NCBI GenBank assembly: GCA_037389465.1
Contig: JAZARR010000172.1
Span: 2,418,001 to 2,482,000, forward strand
Source of the DNA: Baylisascaris procyonis
Lineage: Eukaryota > Nematoda > Chromadorea > Rhabditida > Ascarididae
DNA: 64,000 bases
Reading direction: 5' to 3'
Shown: piece by piece, positions 25,245 through 38,400 of the stretch
Position numbering within the stretch: position 1 is the first letter of the stretch
Layout: each line of letters begins with the position of its first letter
Translations under genes and position numbers: made by a program
The notes under the pieces: generated by a model
Database searches by the model: none
The model's input: the letters and a program-made list of their open reading frames with translations, nothing else
Told to the model about the DNA's origin: nothing

Positions 25245-27239
25245 CGTCCAAATACCAAAATTTATTTTCAACTGCGTTTTGAATCGTTAATCGTATATTT
25301 CAACATAAAATAAAGCACCTAGAAATAACTGTGATAGAAATAAATAAAATTTTAAGTAACATATATGCAAATATTTCTGATAAAAACGTTGTAGTTTATT
25401 TATTTACGAAGTTCAGGAATGAGAATATCACCGGAAAGACCTATACGCTGGAATGCAACAGCTTGTATTTGAATTAATCAATAGCCATGGACGTAGGAAT
25501 GGAAAAGAAATCAGTAAACGTAAAATCGGAAATATAACGAAACTCGGCCAGGTCATTTCAGCGCAATATTTTTTTGCTTATAAAGGACGACTCCTATATT
25601 CCTTTCAGCTTTTCCCTTCAGGTTTCTATAAATAACATTTTTACCGGTATATTCGGCGAAAAAAAATCTCATGAAATGTCCCCTGAAACCTGTTGGCAAT
25701 CAGACATAGTCGAAGGGTGAATGGCATAAAGCAAAACTAATGGACAAGCATATCCCGCGGCAAGTAATAATCACTTGTGTGGAATGCAACAACAACTGAG
25801 TCTATAAAACATTCGGTTAACAACCCAACTAAATACGCTCATCCAAAACTGCTTCACTTCTTTTCCAAATTTCTGCACCAAAATTGAAAAAAATTAAAAT
25901 AAAATAAAACCATCCTCACAACCCACAACACTATTGTTAATTAAAATATCGTTCAATTCGTCCGCTTCGCTATCTAAGGAATGAATGCGAATAGTTCGAT
26001 GAACGCTTTCATACTGTACTCTCTAACAGGAACCAGTATAAGGAAACTGAGAGTGATTTAAATTAAGTAATTAATCGTATTCCATCGAATATACGACTTA
26101 AATATGATAATCGATTAGATAGGCACTAATTAAAGTTGAATAAATTTCTTCAATAAGAGCCTTTTTGTCAAGCATTACGAGAAATAGGGACCAATTCATA
26201 CGCTCAAAGAGAGGCACCTTATTAGATAAGATATTTGTTCTACAGAGAATTGTTGCGTCTTCCGTGAGCATAATAAAAAAATTCATGCAAGAGATTTTTT
26301 TATGAATTCAACTATGAATGAGTGTCTTCTTTGGACAGAAAAAAAAAAGTTTTGAATTTATAAATGCAAATTTTTAGTGAATGCAAATAAATCATTGATG
26401 CGAAACGGTTGTCTCATTATTATTATTATTATTATTATTTTTTTTTTTTTTTGAAGCAACTCTTCTATTCTTTTCAGAGAAAAACTTTTTTCACTAAAAT
26501 TTGCAGAAAATTCTTCCGTTAGTAAAATTTTATGCAAATTAATAAAATTTTCCAAGAATGAGAATCGTTAACTAGGTGTATTGATGGACATATAGATAGA
26601 TAATTTATTAGAAAATTTTGCCTTTCCTTGGATTCTAAAAATTTTTGCATTGTTTTTTTTTCTCCACTTTGAGGAAGAAAAGGATAAGTGAGGAGTAGGA
26701 GAGAAGAGACAATGTTCTCGCATCCGGAGATGCCTAACACACTAATGACCACAATCTCTGGACAGATAAAGACAGACAAAGACAGACAACACACTCACAA
26801 AACGATTTCATAATGCGCTTTATAAAATGTTTGCAAAAAAATGTTGCATTGAAAATTGAAAATACATTGAAAATAAAGTGCACCAAGCAAATATTAGAAG
26901 TAATAAATGAATGATTCGAATACATATGAGAGAAATTTTTCATCGTATTGAATTATTTTCTTTTTCTTCCGCAAAATTAAACGATATGAAAACACAATGA
27001 AAAAGAAAAAAGATTTTTATTTGAAAATGCACATTAAAATAATATTTAATCGGAATTTGAATTTAAAATAATCGAAAATAAAAATTCAATTATGTTGATT
27101 TTTAATGATGAAAATATTTTTAGCGCTTTTTTTTTCGTACTTTATAGTGATAAATAAAACTGCTATTGCTAAAAACTGCATTACTTACTCGTATATTATA
27201 GGCTAAGTACTATCGTTGTGTTCCCATTTTATATCTAAA

Positions 27240-27420
27240 TGGTATATGACTTCAAAGAATATAAGAACTGGACCAGACCTGCAAGAAATAGAGATCGACC
27301 TAGAGACCACAGAAGCCAACTGGATCAAACGGGCATTGGATCAGGGCAGATAGAAGCAATATGAAGAAACATTTATTCGTAATGAATTCTTTGTTGATTG
27401 AAATAAATTAATTAATTAAT
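27240..27420 (+). repeat. retroelement-like 3' end with (AATT/AAAT)n tail, copy B
   Basis: This shares blocks with copy A at 12740-12875: CAACTGGATCA, GATCAGGGCAGATAGAAG, ATGAAGAAACATTTATTCGTAATGAA-type sequence and CTTTGTTGATTGAAATAAATT, ending in short AATT repeats. It appears to be the longest copy. No intact reading frame is present. Confidence 0.55.
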
Positions 27421-27579
27421 AACTTCAAATGCTCTAGCGACCTTTCTACGCCTCGTCCACCATCGATCCTATTCGATAGCACTACTTCGTGAGGGCTAGC
27501 GAAATCGGAGTTTTCTATGCAGTTTTGCGATATCGTGTCGGTTTGTATGCGAGTGTCTGTATGTTTGTCGGTCTTTCTG

Positions 27580-27720
27580 TGTGCATGGCAGACAGAGCGC
27601 AGAAGGAAGAGTTGATTCGTATGTTCCCAATTCCGGTACCACTAGGTATAGAGTGCTGAAATTCGGTAAATATAATGTACACCATAAGATGAATTTGTCT
27701 ATCATACGCATTAGAGAAAT
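27580..27720 (+). repeat. dispersed repeat copy with KF-x-KYNVHH peptide
   Basis: This is homologous to 10980-11040 at both DNA and peptide level (see that entry). It lies inside a + strand frame open from 27581 to 27901. The part after about 27720 becomes low-complexity AT sequence, so the frame as a whole is not called a gene. Confidence 0.4.
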
Positions 27721-28436
27721 TGACTCACGTGTGCTTGGCGAAGAGCCAACATCGATCAACATTGTAAACAAATTTTTTCTCACTTATAAAAACCGAAAAA
27801 AATTCGCTTACATTTTACATCGATCGATTTTGCACTTTCCATCGATTAATTTCCCGAAAAAAAGAAGTAGATTGAAATTTAATAAATTTTCAGCTTTTTA
27901 ATAAATTTTTTAAATTTCAATAAATAAATAAATCAGAAAAATTTTTAATGAAATTTTCAGCGATCGATCGATTAGATTGAAATACGAAAGCGATGTTACA
28001 AATATTCTTATAATAACAAATAACTTATAACAACAATTGATTGTTGAAATAAATCGAATGTAAAACCTCAATAATGCATTAACTTCTCTAGTATATTTCC
28101 ACTTTTTTTTTCATTCCATAGTTTTAAGAACTTCTTGCAGAATTATTTCCAGAAGAATATCCTTCTAAGCTTTCCCTCATCTCTTCCTCGTGCCCCCCTC
28201 TCTCCCTTCTCTCCGTCCCCTACCCCTCTCTCCCCTCTCCCCCCCCCCTCCTTGTATCCGAGCATCCGAAAAATTTGACTGAATTGTTGGAACGAATTGC
28301 TGAGTGTCAATATTTGGTTGCGAAACGATGATTCATGCCATAATCTCTCGTTTTTTCTCTTTTTTCCTCAGCACCATATTCTACAATATAGAGTTGCGTA
28401 ATTTAGCACGAGATTAAAAGTTCGTTTAGCGCAATT

Positions 28437-28502
28437 GAGAGAGAGAGAGAGAGTGAGAGAGAGAGAGTGAGAGAGAGAGTGAGAGGGAGAGGGAGAGGGA
28501 GT
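28437..28502 (+). repeat. (GA)n microsatellite
   Basis: GA dinucleotides are interrupted by GTGA and GGGA units. The Ser/Leu-rich translation on the minus strand is a by-product of this repeat. Confidence 0.9.
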
Positions 28503-30874
28503 CAATAATTGAAAATATTTTTGAGTTCTTTTTGAGTTTTTTTTTGTCAATATTACAGCATTAGCTGAGCAATGTAACATTCAAAAAAAAAAAAAACGCC
28601 ACCTTATCTTCGTTGACATAACGATCCATTCAATTCGACCGGAAAATAAACAATAAGCAAAAACGTATTTCATCGATATCAAAATATTTCTTTACTCATT
28701 GTTCCGTTATTCAAATTTTTTACGCAATATTAATTTGAATCTTGAATTCCAATTTTTTTTTTGCATAAGCAATTTTTGAATAGTTTTTAAATCATTTCCC
28801 ATTTTTACGGTCGAGTCATCTCATTTGCATAAATAATTATAGAGATCTATAATGAATACAACTGGAGGATATAATTTATAATTTATTTTACAATTAAAGA
28901 GGCACGATGATGTTATAAACGTTCTAAAGATATTTGAGCGATGCATTTAGATAGTTGCAGATGTTATAAGTCTCTATGTTATTTATGAATTACTTAATAA
29001 TCTTTTGAAAATCAATATTAGCACTCATTCATGTGAATGAATAAAAAAAAATATTGTTCGAAGTTTAGAAGAAGAATATAAATTACAATATTTAAAATGC
29101 GACTATGTAACAATATGCATGTACGATATATTTATATTCATGTTGTTTTTGGGAAGGGAATGGGATTGCCTTTTGTTAGATTCTCTTTGAAATTGATATT
29201 TCCCGGATGTCTTGCTCGACTAAATGATAGTATTATTTCAGGTTTAATTTTCCGTAATGGTCATGAATATTCTAATTCCCCTTCCCCCTTTCATCATTCC
29301 CCTCATCTCCATCTCTCCTTTCAAAGCAAAACACTCTAAATGTTCGTTCTCTGCGTTACTATTGGCTGAGGACGATTTCGTACTTTTGTTATTGCACGCA
29401 AATAACAACCAAATAACGTTTACTGCGAGCTGTGATGTTGAACAAAAAAAAAAAAAACTAGTTTTCCCATACTCAACAGCGTTAAAATGAGCGTATGCTC
29501 ACTTACCATTACGTATCGCCGTTGAGTAAAATCACTATCGAACGCTTTATACAATATAATCATCTCTTTTTTTTTTATTTAATGAAAAATCCTTTAGAAT
29601 GCCTCATATTTTAGTGGATTTATATCAATACCGAATAGATCAAATATGGCGTATCTCGACGAAAAACTCGGCGAATTTATGTAGGAATGTATCAGTGATC
29701 TTTTTTTTACTAATCTAGTTTATTTATTTGCAAACTTTTTCAAATCTAAAATTTTAATCGTTAATTTTTAATGAGTTAGTTGAAATTTATATCCTTATTT
29801 TAACAGATTAATTGAAAGAAATGATTTTTTTTTCTGTTTTTTCAGATAAAATTTTTACGAAATTATTTTCTCTTTGAGTGAATTTTTATTAGCGCTATAC
29901 GATAATATTTTTCTTTTATGAGAATTGAAAATTCAATTCGATCATCGAATTAACTCGTCGAATTTTTTTTTAAATCGTAGCCATATTTGTCTTTAGCATT
30001 TTCGATATGAATAATCAAACTACTCAATAATCAAATATCTAAACGCTAAACTATATGAACTAGTATATTATCTCAACCAATACGACAGCTTCGACGAGAA
30101 ATAAAAAATGACATTTAGATCGTCACATAAGAGCAAATTGAAAAAAAAAAAGGAAAAAATAGATTAAAGGTGCTAAGAAGGAATATGGAATTAAATAAAG
30201 AAGCATTATAAATGAAATGAGAATATTGAATTATTTAAAAAATGAAATTCCTATAGCTTCGAAGGCAAATAAAGACTTAAATAGATAAAAATAGAATAAA
30301 AAATATTGAGTTATTAAAAAACTTTTAAAAAAATTTAAAAAAATATTGAGTTAAAAAAGTATTAGAATTCCGAAAAAATAGAAAATGAGCTATTTCGTAA
30401 AAAAAACATTCCGTTCAAAATCAATGAAAATACTCTAATAGCTTAAAAATAACTCTCATTAATATTTGAGGAAGAAATAATGAGTTTTGAAGCTACAAAA
30501 AAAAGACTAGAAACATCACCCTCACCCCCAACCCCAACCACCCTTCCCTCCCCCCCCATCTAACTGGAGATGTTTTGCTAAAAATCCATGTCAGAAATTC
30601 TCAAGCAGATATGACCGCTCCAGTTCATTTTTTTTTTTTTTTTTTTTTTTGATTGAATTAATTAACGTCTTTTTGCTAACGTTTTCAAAGATATCGAATG
30701 ATAGGAATGATTCGATTTGATATTTAAATACTCCTTAGTTCATGACGCTAACGAATGAATTAGTATTCACGTTCATTTTATATCCTTTTCCTTTCTTCTC
30801 CTTTCTCTCCCTCTCTTCCTCCCCTCCCCCTCTCCCTATATAGAATTGAAATGAATTGTATTTTCTTTAATTAA

Positions 30875-31099
30875 TCATTGAACTTTTAAAAAATCACATT
30901 TCTCGGCAATACTATTCATTGGGAAGGTGATTGACTTATAACTATATCGGTTAACGCATTCATTCACTTCGAAATCAAATGTTGAACGCATTTGAGGTGT
31001 ATTTTGTTGTAAACAATTGCAAATCGGTACAACCAACGATGTGTGATCATCGATGCTTTGCAGTAATTCACCAATTTTGTTGATGAATGAGTGTTGCAT
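30875..31099 (-). CDS. unrecognised small open frame, possibly an exon remnant
   Basis: A 74-codon minus-strand frame beginning MQHSFINKIGELLQSIDDHT and ending CDFLKVQ has balanced amino-acid composition and is not low-complexity. No family, signal peptide or membrane segment is recognised. It lies 0.7 kb downstream, on the same strand, of the stop-containing frame at 31805-32299. Together they could be pieces of one decayed or unresolved gene. Chance remains possible. Confidence 0.2.
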   Translation of the reverse strand: MQHSFINKIGELLQSIDDHTSLVVPICNCLQQNTPQMRSTFDFEVNECVNRYSYKSITFPMNSIAEKCDFLKVQ

Positions 31100-31804
31100 A
31101 TTTTTTTTTCCTTTTTAATAAATCATTTTATATGTCAACTAATCTTACAGTAAATATTATGGAATGAAAAATTTTGCAAAAAAAGAAAGAAAGAAAGAAT
31201 TCGTTTTCAATCATTCGATTATAGAAAAATAAAATTATAAATTACTCAAAATTCTATAATCTTTTTCTTTTCTCCCCGAAAAAAAAAAATTTGACTTTTC
31301 TTAGAGAAAAAAAACGTTTAGAATGGTTGTTATTAAGGAAAGAATAATAAATACATTCAGTTAGGCTTTATTTATTTTATTTTTTTTTTATTTTTGAATA
31401 AATATATTCAGTTATTTATTTTTTGAATTTTATTCTCTATAATTATGCGGCAACTTTTATTCGCCATTATTTTGCATCTTTCGATGTAAAATATGGAAGA
31501 ATCCCACATAAAAAGATGTGTCGAAGTTCCTGAGGTAAATAGTTAATAGTTGAAATTCCTAGATATATGAGATAGTACCCTTGAGGAAATTTTTCGCGAA
31601 TAGCATTTCGTTGGTATTCTCAAATTCATTAATAAAACATTTCCTTCATAATTTCCCTTATATAATATTTAATCTTCTAGTGAATTATCTAACGACAAGC
31701 AATGTGCATATTTTATAATTTGCATAAGATATGATTTCAAAAAAAAAAAAAAAAAACTAGAAATAGAGGATAAAATATAAAACAATAGTTGAAAATTGAA
31801 ATTT

Positions 31805-32299
31805 TTAAGGAGGTTCAACCTTTTTGGAAAATTCTAAGCAGACGATGCATAAATCTCTGATTTGATTTGATTGATGATGAAAAATGTTCCACATCGCGCA
31901 ACGTGAATAATTTAATAGTGCTTCCGGTGTACGCAAAAAAAGCTGTTGCCACATATGCATGAAAATTGCTTGCTTTATAGGTAAACAATCAACAAAGACG
32001 ATAGCCTCATCTATTGCAATCGTAAAGCCTCGAATATTGTTATCGATTGATCGATCGGAAACGACGGATCAAAATTTATTTGTGATTTTAAGTTCCGCTC
32101 ATAGATAATCTTGTTTTTATATATCATAAAGAGTACGAATTGCTTCTTCACATAAGTGCAACACATCAAAAGATGTCAAAATGAAGTGAAGAAATTGTTT
32201 ACAGTGCTTAATATTTTGGGAGAAAAAAAGTGCATCCTGAAATAAAAAAAGATTGTTGTTCAAGTGGCAGCCAGCTGTCGAGATTTTGCTACTCGACAT
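31805..32299 (-). pseudogene. coding-like minus-strand frame interrupted by stops
   Basis: One minus-strand frame from 32299 to 31805 carries non-repetitive protein-like sequence (…FVDCLPIKQAIFMHMWQQLF…). Its last 87 codons (32068-31808) are open, but stops occur at 32119-32117, 32071-32069 and one between. A TTTATTTCAG acceptor-like site occurs near 32237. I do not recognise the family. It may be a pseudogene, or exons whose introns I have not resolved. Confidence 0.22.
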
Positions 32300-32559
32300 T
32301 GGAATAATTCCATTCGTAAATTTACAATAAAAGAGATAATTTCATTGTTATGTAGAATTTTTTTTGCGTTTATAAAATTATTTACATTTCACTTCTAATC
32401 TTTTCAAAAGTTAATTAATAGATGAAAAGATAAAAGAGGAATATTTTACATAACTTTTCTCTTATTTCATCATTAGTGGCCTATGTACTTTGCATTTTAT
32501 ATTATTTTGTATTTTGTGTATAGTTGCAGTGTTTTATATATTTTGTAGTTTGTAATATG

Positions 32560-32561
<2 letters not shown>

Positions 32562-32620
<59 letters not shown>
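32562..32620. repeat. (TA)n array
   Basis: An uninterrupted AT dinucleotide run of about 57 bp. Confidence 0.95.
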
Positions 32621-32624
<4 letters not shown>

Positions 32625-32957
32625 ATGTATCCTTTACCATATATTATATTATGCAAACAAAACTCATATTTTGTTCTTTAGTTGGATATTTATTAAGTGA
32701 GCATGAAACAACTATAAAGTAAGCAAGAGAAGTATTTACAGGTCTTAATTACTATAATGTAAGATAAAAGGAAAAGATATACAAAAAAGTTTTATAATAT
32801 TTTAGAATATTTCTTTGCATTTTTATTTTTAATCATTCAACTAGAATTGCACGCATTATATAGCTGGAAAATAAAAGAATATGGATTTCATTTAATACTG
32901 AATAATTCAGGATATAATTAAGAAACTATGAACTATTACTCATTGCCATATTCAGCG

Positions 32958-33290
32958 GAATTCCAAAGTTGTGCAGTCGTAAAGTAAGAAGACCATTTAG
33001 CAGAACTACATTTGCATAAATTTAATGAAAAAAAATTTACATATGAATGGGATAAATTTTTCTCAGATATAAAATCATTGTTTACTTTTAGCTTATTTTC
33101 GAAGTAATTTCATCGGCATCCAATAGAGTGCTTGCTAGAGCGATAGATGAGCAAGCAGTTGCTGCAACAGGTGTTAATCCACTTGGAATATTTTTGTGAT
33201 ATAGATGAAGTATCTAAACAACTTTTATTTTTATATGATGCTAAATTTAATTGTTATCTAAAGGTAAATAACTATTTGATGATGAAAAAA
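32958..33290 (+). pseudogene. coding-like plus-strand frame interrupted by stops
   Basis: The + frame shared by the ATG at 33147 reads protein-like over about 100 codons (…HLHKFNEKKFTYEWDKFFSD…, then …EYFCDIDEVSKQLLFLYDAK). It contains stops at 32985, 33105 and 33144. The part after 33147 is open to a possible donor at 33263 (CTAAAG/GTAAAT). A second coding-like stretch near 33398-33460 (WELYAVVAELETNKSRPYS) is in another frame. A decayed gene copy is the simplest reading. The family is not recognised. Confidence 0.22.
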
Positions 33291-33399
33291 ATTTGCAGAA
33301 TTTTTTTCCAAAAAAAAAAAATCCACCAAATATTTCCTTTTTTGATTTATAATTATGTTTGTGTAAATAAATTTTGATAAATGTAAAAAAATTAAAGGT

Positions 33400-33530
33400 G
33401 GGAATTATATGCTGTTGTTGCCGAATTAGAAACAAATAAGAGTAGACCTTATTCGTTGTGTTGACGTTTCATCTGACTATATTCATTATCAGTGTTATCA
33501 AGTACAGGTAAGTATACCTGTCTTAAGCGT
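33400..33530 (-). mobile_element. fragment resembling a Penelope-like-element terminal repeat
   Basis: GACGTTTC at 33463-33470 is followed 16 bp later by TATCAG, then TCAAGTACAG at 33497-33506. The inverted arms at 52.9 and 53.8 kb show the same two blocks (GACGTTTC and TCGAGTACAG), though in reversed relative order. On the minus strand the first part reads CTGATAA … GAAACGTC, one base from the hammerhead CTGATGA core. Assignment is by motif only. Confidence 0.35.
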
Positions 33531-35400
33531 GAAAAAGAATGAAAATAGAAAATCACTATCCCGATGCGATAGAATTGCCACATTAGAGATCCTAGGCAAT
33601 ACTAAGCAAAGGTATATTATGAGTGAGGGGGGATAAAGGGAAAGAGGGAACAGCTACATTATCCAAGGATAATTACTCCAGAAGGAGTAAATCTAGGGGC
33701 AATACAACACTCTAAAAGTATGCGTTTTTCATTTGAGATAATAATCTAATATAAAATGAATTCGATACCACAATCTGTTTTTAAACATTGGAAATTCTAT
33801 TTGATTTTCCATAAAAGCAAACATATTTTCAAAGAAAGAAAGAATTTATTAACGAAAATTTTGGTACACATTATACCACATTTTATCAGCGCTAAATAGT
33901 AAATCATTCAAATTTATTGAAACGTTTCATATATACGTACGCGTTTAAACCCGTAATTAGAGAAATTAATTTTTTTGTCGATTAATATGACTTAAAAACT
34001 GAAAAATAATGAAATATTTATGAATTTTTAGTAAATCATTCAAATGATTATATTTATGAAAAATTCTTATAGAATAGGATCAGGCGATCTTTTAAAGTAC
34101 GAAAACGCAGCATTTTCAAGGATAAAAGAAAGAAAATTTGTATAGGATTTTTAAGACAACACCATTAATAATATACCCACTCTAGTGGAAAATTTTTTTG
34201 CTTAGTGGACCTCACTAGTGCAAAAGTTTTTTTTTTTTTTTAATTCCAATATCCATCAAAGAGAATTTTGAAAACGATAACTAAACCTGAAATATATTCT
34301 AGATTAATATCATTTTCAGTTGGAGTTTTTAAAATGAGCAATATTCCATAAATAATTAAAATATTCCACTAAAATATTCAAAGGATTTTTCTAAATTTTT
34401 TCATTCAAAAAAGTCACAGTTGCAAGAATCGACTGATCCAAACAATGTACTTCTGAATGACATCTCATTTTTCCATACAGAGTGAGAACGGCAAAGAGGG
34501 TGGGGAGGGGGGGTGGGGGGAGGGGTGATAAGGAAAAAGAGTGAAAAACGATAAAGAGAGAGATCAGCTTTTATAAGGACGTGCTAATACGTCGTGCGTA
34601 TATACGTATATATGTTATATGCATGTATAACACAACAATGAAATTTTCAACACAATAAGGCACTATAATACAATATTTTTCACAAAACACAATAAACTAG
34701 ACAACAGCAAAGAAGCTAATCGAAAAAAAAGAGAAATACAATCAATATACATCAATTTCATCATTAAACTGTTTCGAAGTATTTTCCCTTTTTTTCCTTA
34801 AGAAGGAAATTCACTGTGAATATTTCGGCCTCTAATCCTTTCAACTTCCTCCTCTTCACCTCCACTTCCCTCTTCTCTTCATACCTTCGAAATAACCTTT
34901 TTGTTATTTAAATTTTGGGCATTTCCATCAAGACTTTGCAACAAATTTTTACGCAAAAAAATTATATCAACAAAAATATTTCCAGAAAGAATTAGAGCAA
35001 GAAGAAACGAGTATAGCATTGAAAATGCTTATTAATATCGATAAAATCTTGATTTAAAAATCATAAACTTAAAAAAATCTCTTGTTAAAGTTGTATTTAT
35101 GCAAGAATTTCTTTGATTAAAAAAATATATTTTGAAAAAGGCGATTCACAATGTTGAAGGGAACACTCAACGATTGATTATCTTTATAGTCGACATCCTG
35201 TAAGATTCGACTGGATCTAGTCGATCCCTTTGTTTCATTTCCCATTCAATCGGTCAGAGTAGTGACGAATAGATCACATACTTCCATGAATAAAATCTAT
35301 CTATTGGTGGTCAAGAAGTGAGTGCCAAAAGTGGACAGGTCAGCCAAAAGTGGACAGGTCAAATTGGTTTAGTCAGTCGAATGTTACAGGATGCGATTGG
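33510..35400. other. intergenic stretch between pseudogene traces and the phosphatase
   Basis: No gene seen. It contains a G-rich tract at 34496-34528 and a short direct repeat (GCCAAAAGTGGACAGGTCA, twice, at about 35324-35361) close to the 3' end of the phosphatase gene. Confidence 0.5.
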
Positions 35401-35406
35401 AGCCGT

Positions 35407-38400
35407 TTATATCATACCTCGTCGAAACAGTTTACTCGTTTTCATTTCAACATGAGGAATTTTCACCATTGAAGCGAACATATTGCCACGCTCTTTTAAC
35501 GCCAATGGTGACGGTTTGAGTATCTGTAATAGTCAGAAAATGTTCAATAATAAATTAAAAGAGAACCAGAATTTTTTAATGTCCTTAAAAGTTTATAAAA
35601 ATAACCATCTAAATTTTTTTTTGTTATGAAAATAGCCAATATGATGAGAAAATTTATTTCGTATTAATTCGAGAAAAAAAATCGGAAATTTTCAAATTGA
35701 AATAACATTTCAGTTTGATTTTTGAAATTATTTATGAATTAAAGCATCCACAAATTTTAATTAATCTCCTCTTCGGCTTTAAACAGAAACAACAATCGAT
35801 TCTCCGAGGATTTTTTTTTAGCTCACATATACAAATCAATGAGAAAATTTCTCCCTAAAATTATTCATTTATAGATGTTATTCAATTGTAAATCCCTTCA
35901 ATTTTCTAAATGGGATATTCAAAAATGGAGAATATATTATGATTGAAGATCGTTAATACCATACTCAACCTTGTTCTTCATAGTTGTTTAGATGTTTTAT
36001 TGAACGTTTCGCATTGTTAATAAATTCAAAATAAATAAAAAATTTCCAGAAAAAACTTTAATAATTTGAAATGAGATTTAAAAAATTATTGATTAACCTG
36101 AAATGAGCAGAGAAGATTTTCGTCAACATTCATTATTGCGCCCGCATTATCGAATTCACCGCAATAGTTGGGCGCAGAAAATATTGTAACCAATCCACGA
36201 CGGCCAAAGAATTCGTATCCATCTTCGACAACCTTAATTGGTCACATAAAAACTAGTGCTTTAATTTTCGTCGTTTCTTTAAAATATTGATAAGCAGCAA
36301 AACTTCCGACTTTCCAACAAATCATATCACGAATCGGATTGGGAACGAGGGAAGGAAGATGTAGGAGAGGTGGAGACGATGTGATGTGGAAGGGGGGGGG
36401 GGGAGGTGGGGGATACGGCAGTGGAAAATTTAATAAAACAAATGTCTCAGTAAAATAGTTGTTAGTTCGAGAGTAATTTCATGCAATATTGAGAAATGAA
36501 AAATTGCTCTCATCACCTACATTATAGAAAACTACTTCATCCATTTTCATTTCGAAGGAGCAAAGGAAGTTTAATATACTCTTTCATCCTCGCATCACCT
36601 TCCGTTCATCTCAATTTTTGACGATTCGAGAAGCTGATCACTAAGGTCAAAGTCACAATAATATTTATTTCTATTCAAGAATATTTCCTTGAAAAATTCA
36701 AATTTTAAAGGAAATTAAGAATATTCAATATCATATGCGTTAGCAATTTAAAATATTTGGGATCTTTTAAAAGTGCTTTTCGGTGACAAATTAAGACTTA
36801 CTTGATGCCCTCTGACAACAATATCAAGATCCATTCGACGAAGGAATTGTGCCAAAACCTCAGCACCGAAAACATAAGAAACACCACGTTCATTTGGTGC
36901 CCATCCAACAACGTTTGCATCCGGATCCGACCAAAGCATATCGCATACCAATCCTGCAATCATTACGCAAATAAAAGAGAAAGCTCATTTCATTGACGTT
37001 GAGTGAGCAAGGAGACGGGGAAAAAAGGGATGAAAAATTCCCCCCTATTTCCATCACCTCAAATAGCCCTTAGATATTCGATAGGAGGGTCTCCTTTGCG
37101 AATTTTATCGACAACGAGAATATCTGCAAATTTCAGTTTCGAATATAATTTTATTTCATTAGCATAATACTCCGAATTTCCGAGTTATGACTCGAAAATG
37201 GAAATTTATTTCTATTTTTAAGTCATAACTCGTAAAAACAAAAAAGTAGAAATATCTATTTTCAGATCAAATCATTTAAAAAAAGTGGAAAAAATTTCAC
37301 TTACAAATTCGTTATTATTCTTAATGGGTTTTATTAAATATGAAAGATTGGTACCTTTAGTACTCCTATACTTCTTGCTTTAAAAAAAGCGCTACCATTC
37401 AAGTGCCTAGTGAATAATTGAATCGAAGATTATCAGTCGATCAATCAATCAATAATTGGTGTTCTTCAAAGCAAATATCGTGGAGTACAGGATAACATCA
37501 GTGATTAATATCACAATCCATACGAATATTTCATTGATCAATGGCCTAGTCTATTATTTATCGATTACTGATCACAATTACATATAAATATTGTTCCATA
37601 TGTTACAATTACATCACAAAAAATCTCATATTTAATCAAAAATATTATTGACCATAAGTGAAATGAAATTCCACATAAATTCACAAAGAAATTCTATAAA
37701 TTTTTTAATGGATTCTTTCTAAAACGATGCATTTCTTGAAAAGTGACAAATGGGCAAACAAAGAGAAAAACAATTATACAAATTGTATCTTCTTAATAAA
37801 AGCAAAGCGATACAAAACAACGAAGAAGGAAACGAAAATAAAGAGTTGAGAGAAATTTTGTGATGATTTCAATATTACATTCAAATTTTCTATATTTACG
37901 TATAATTAATTTTCAATAAAAACTTTTCGTTATTAGTTTTCTTCATTTATCATTTTCCATATACGGTCTCCTTTCATTATTTATTTCTAAGTCCATTACT
38001 ATAATCATGCTGTTCTTTATCCTACTTTATTCGAATCTCTTTCTGTGGTAAAAGAGGATTATATATTTCTATTGCTAACTGCGTTGATAATCTAGGCATA
38101 AATAATATATTCACATCAATGGATAATGGCCAAAACGTGAATATTTTTAATAAAACTTTAAAAAAACACTAATTCACTTAAACATTCATAACTTCGTACC
38201 TTCGTGACTTTGTATTCATTATTTTTTAATTGTATTTAATTTAAGCAATATAATAAAAATTATTCTAAATTTGAGTAGGGTTATGTATGTGTATGCATTA
38301 GATCTATGCATGTATATTTTGTTGGTAAATGTTCTGGAGTGCTTGTGCACGGAAAACGTTACAGCCGCCAAGTGGATATAGACGATAAGGACGACTAAAT

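Larger units (their letters stand above)
25260..30870. other. intergenic region upstream of the transporter, repeats only
   Basis: No supported gene. It contains the dispersed repeat copies at 27.3-27.7 kb, an ATT array at about 26417-26440, and a GA-rich microsatellite at 28437-28500. Several pyrimidine-rich runs are also present. It should also hold the promoter of the minus-strand transporter, which has no recognisable motif. Confidence 0.5.

Noticed and set aside
28437..28502. CRISPR-like spaced repeat
   Set aside because: It is a continuous GA microsatellite with no unique spacers, and CRISPR is not expected in this type of genome.
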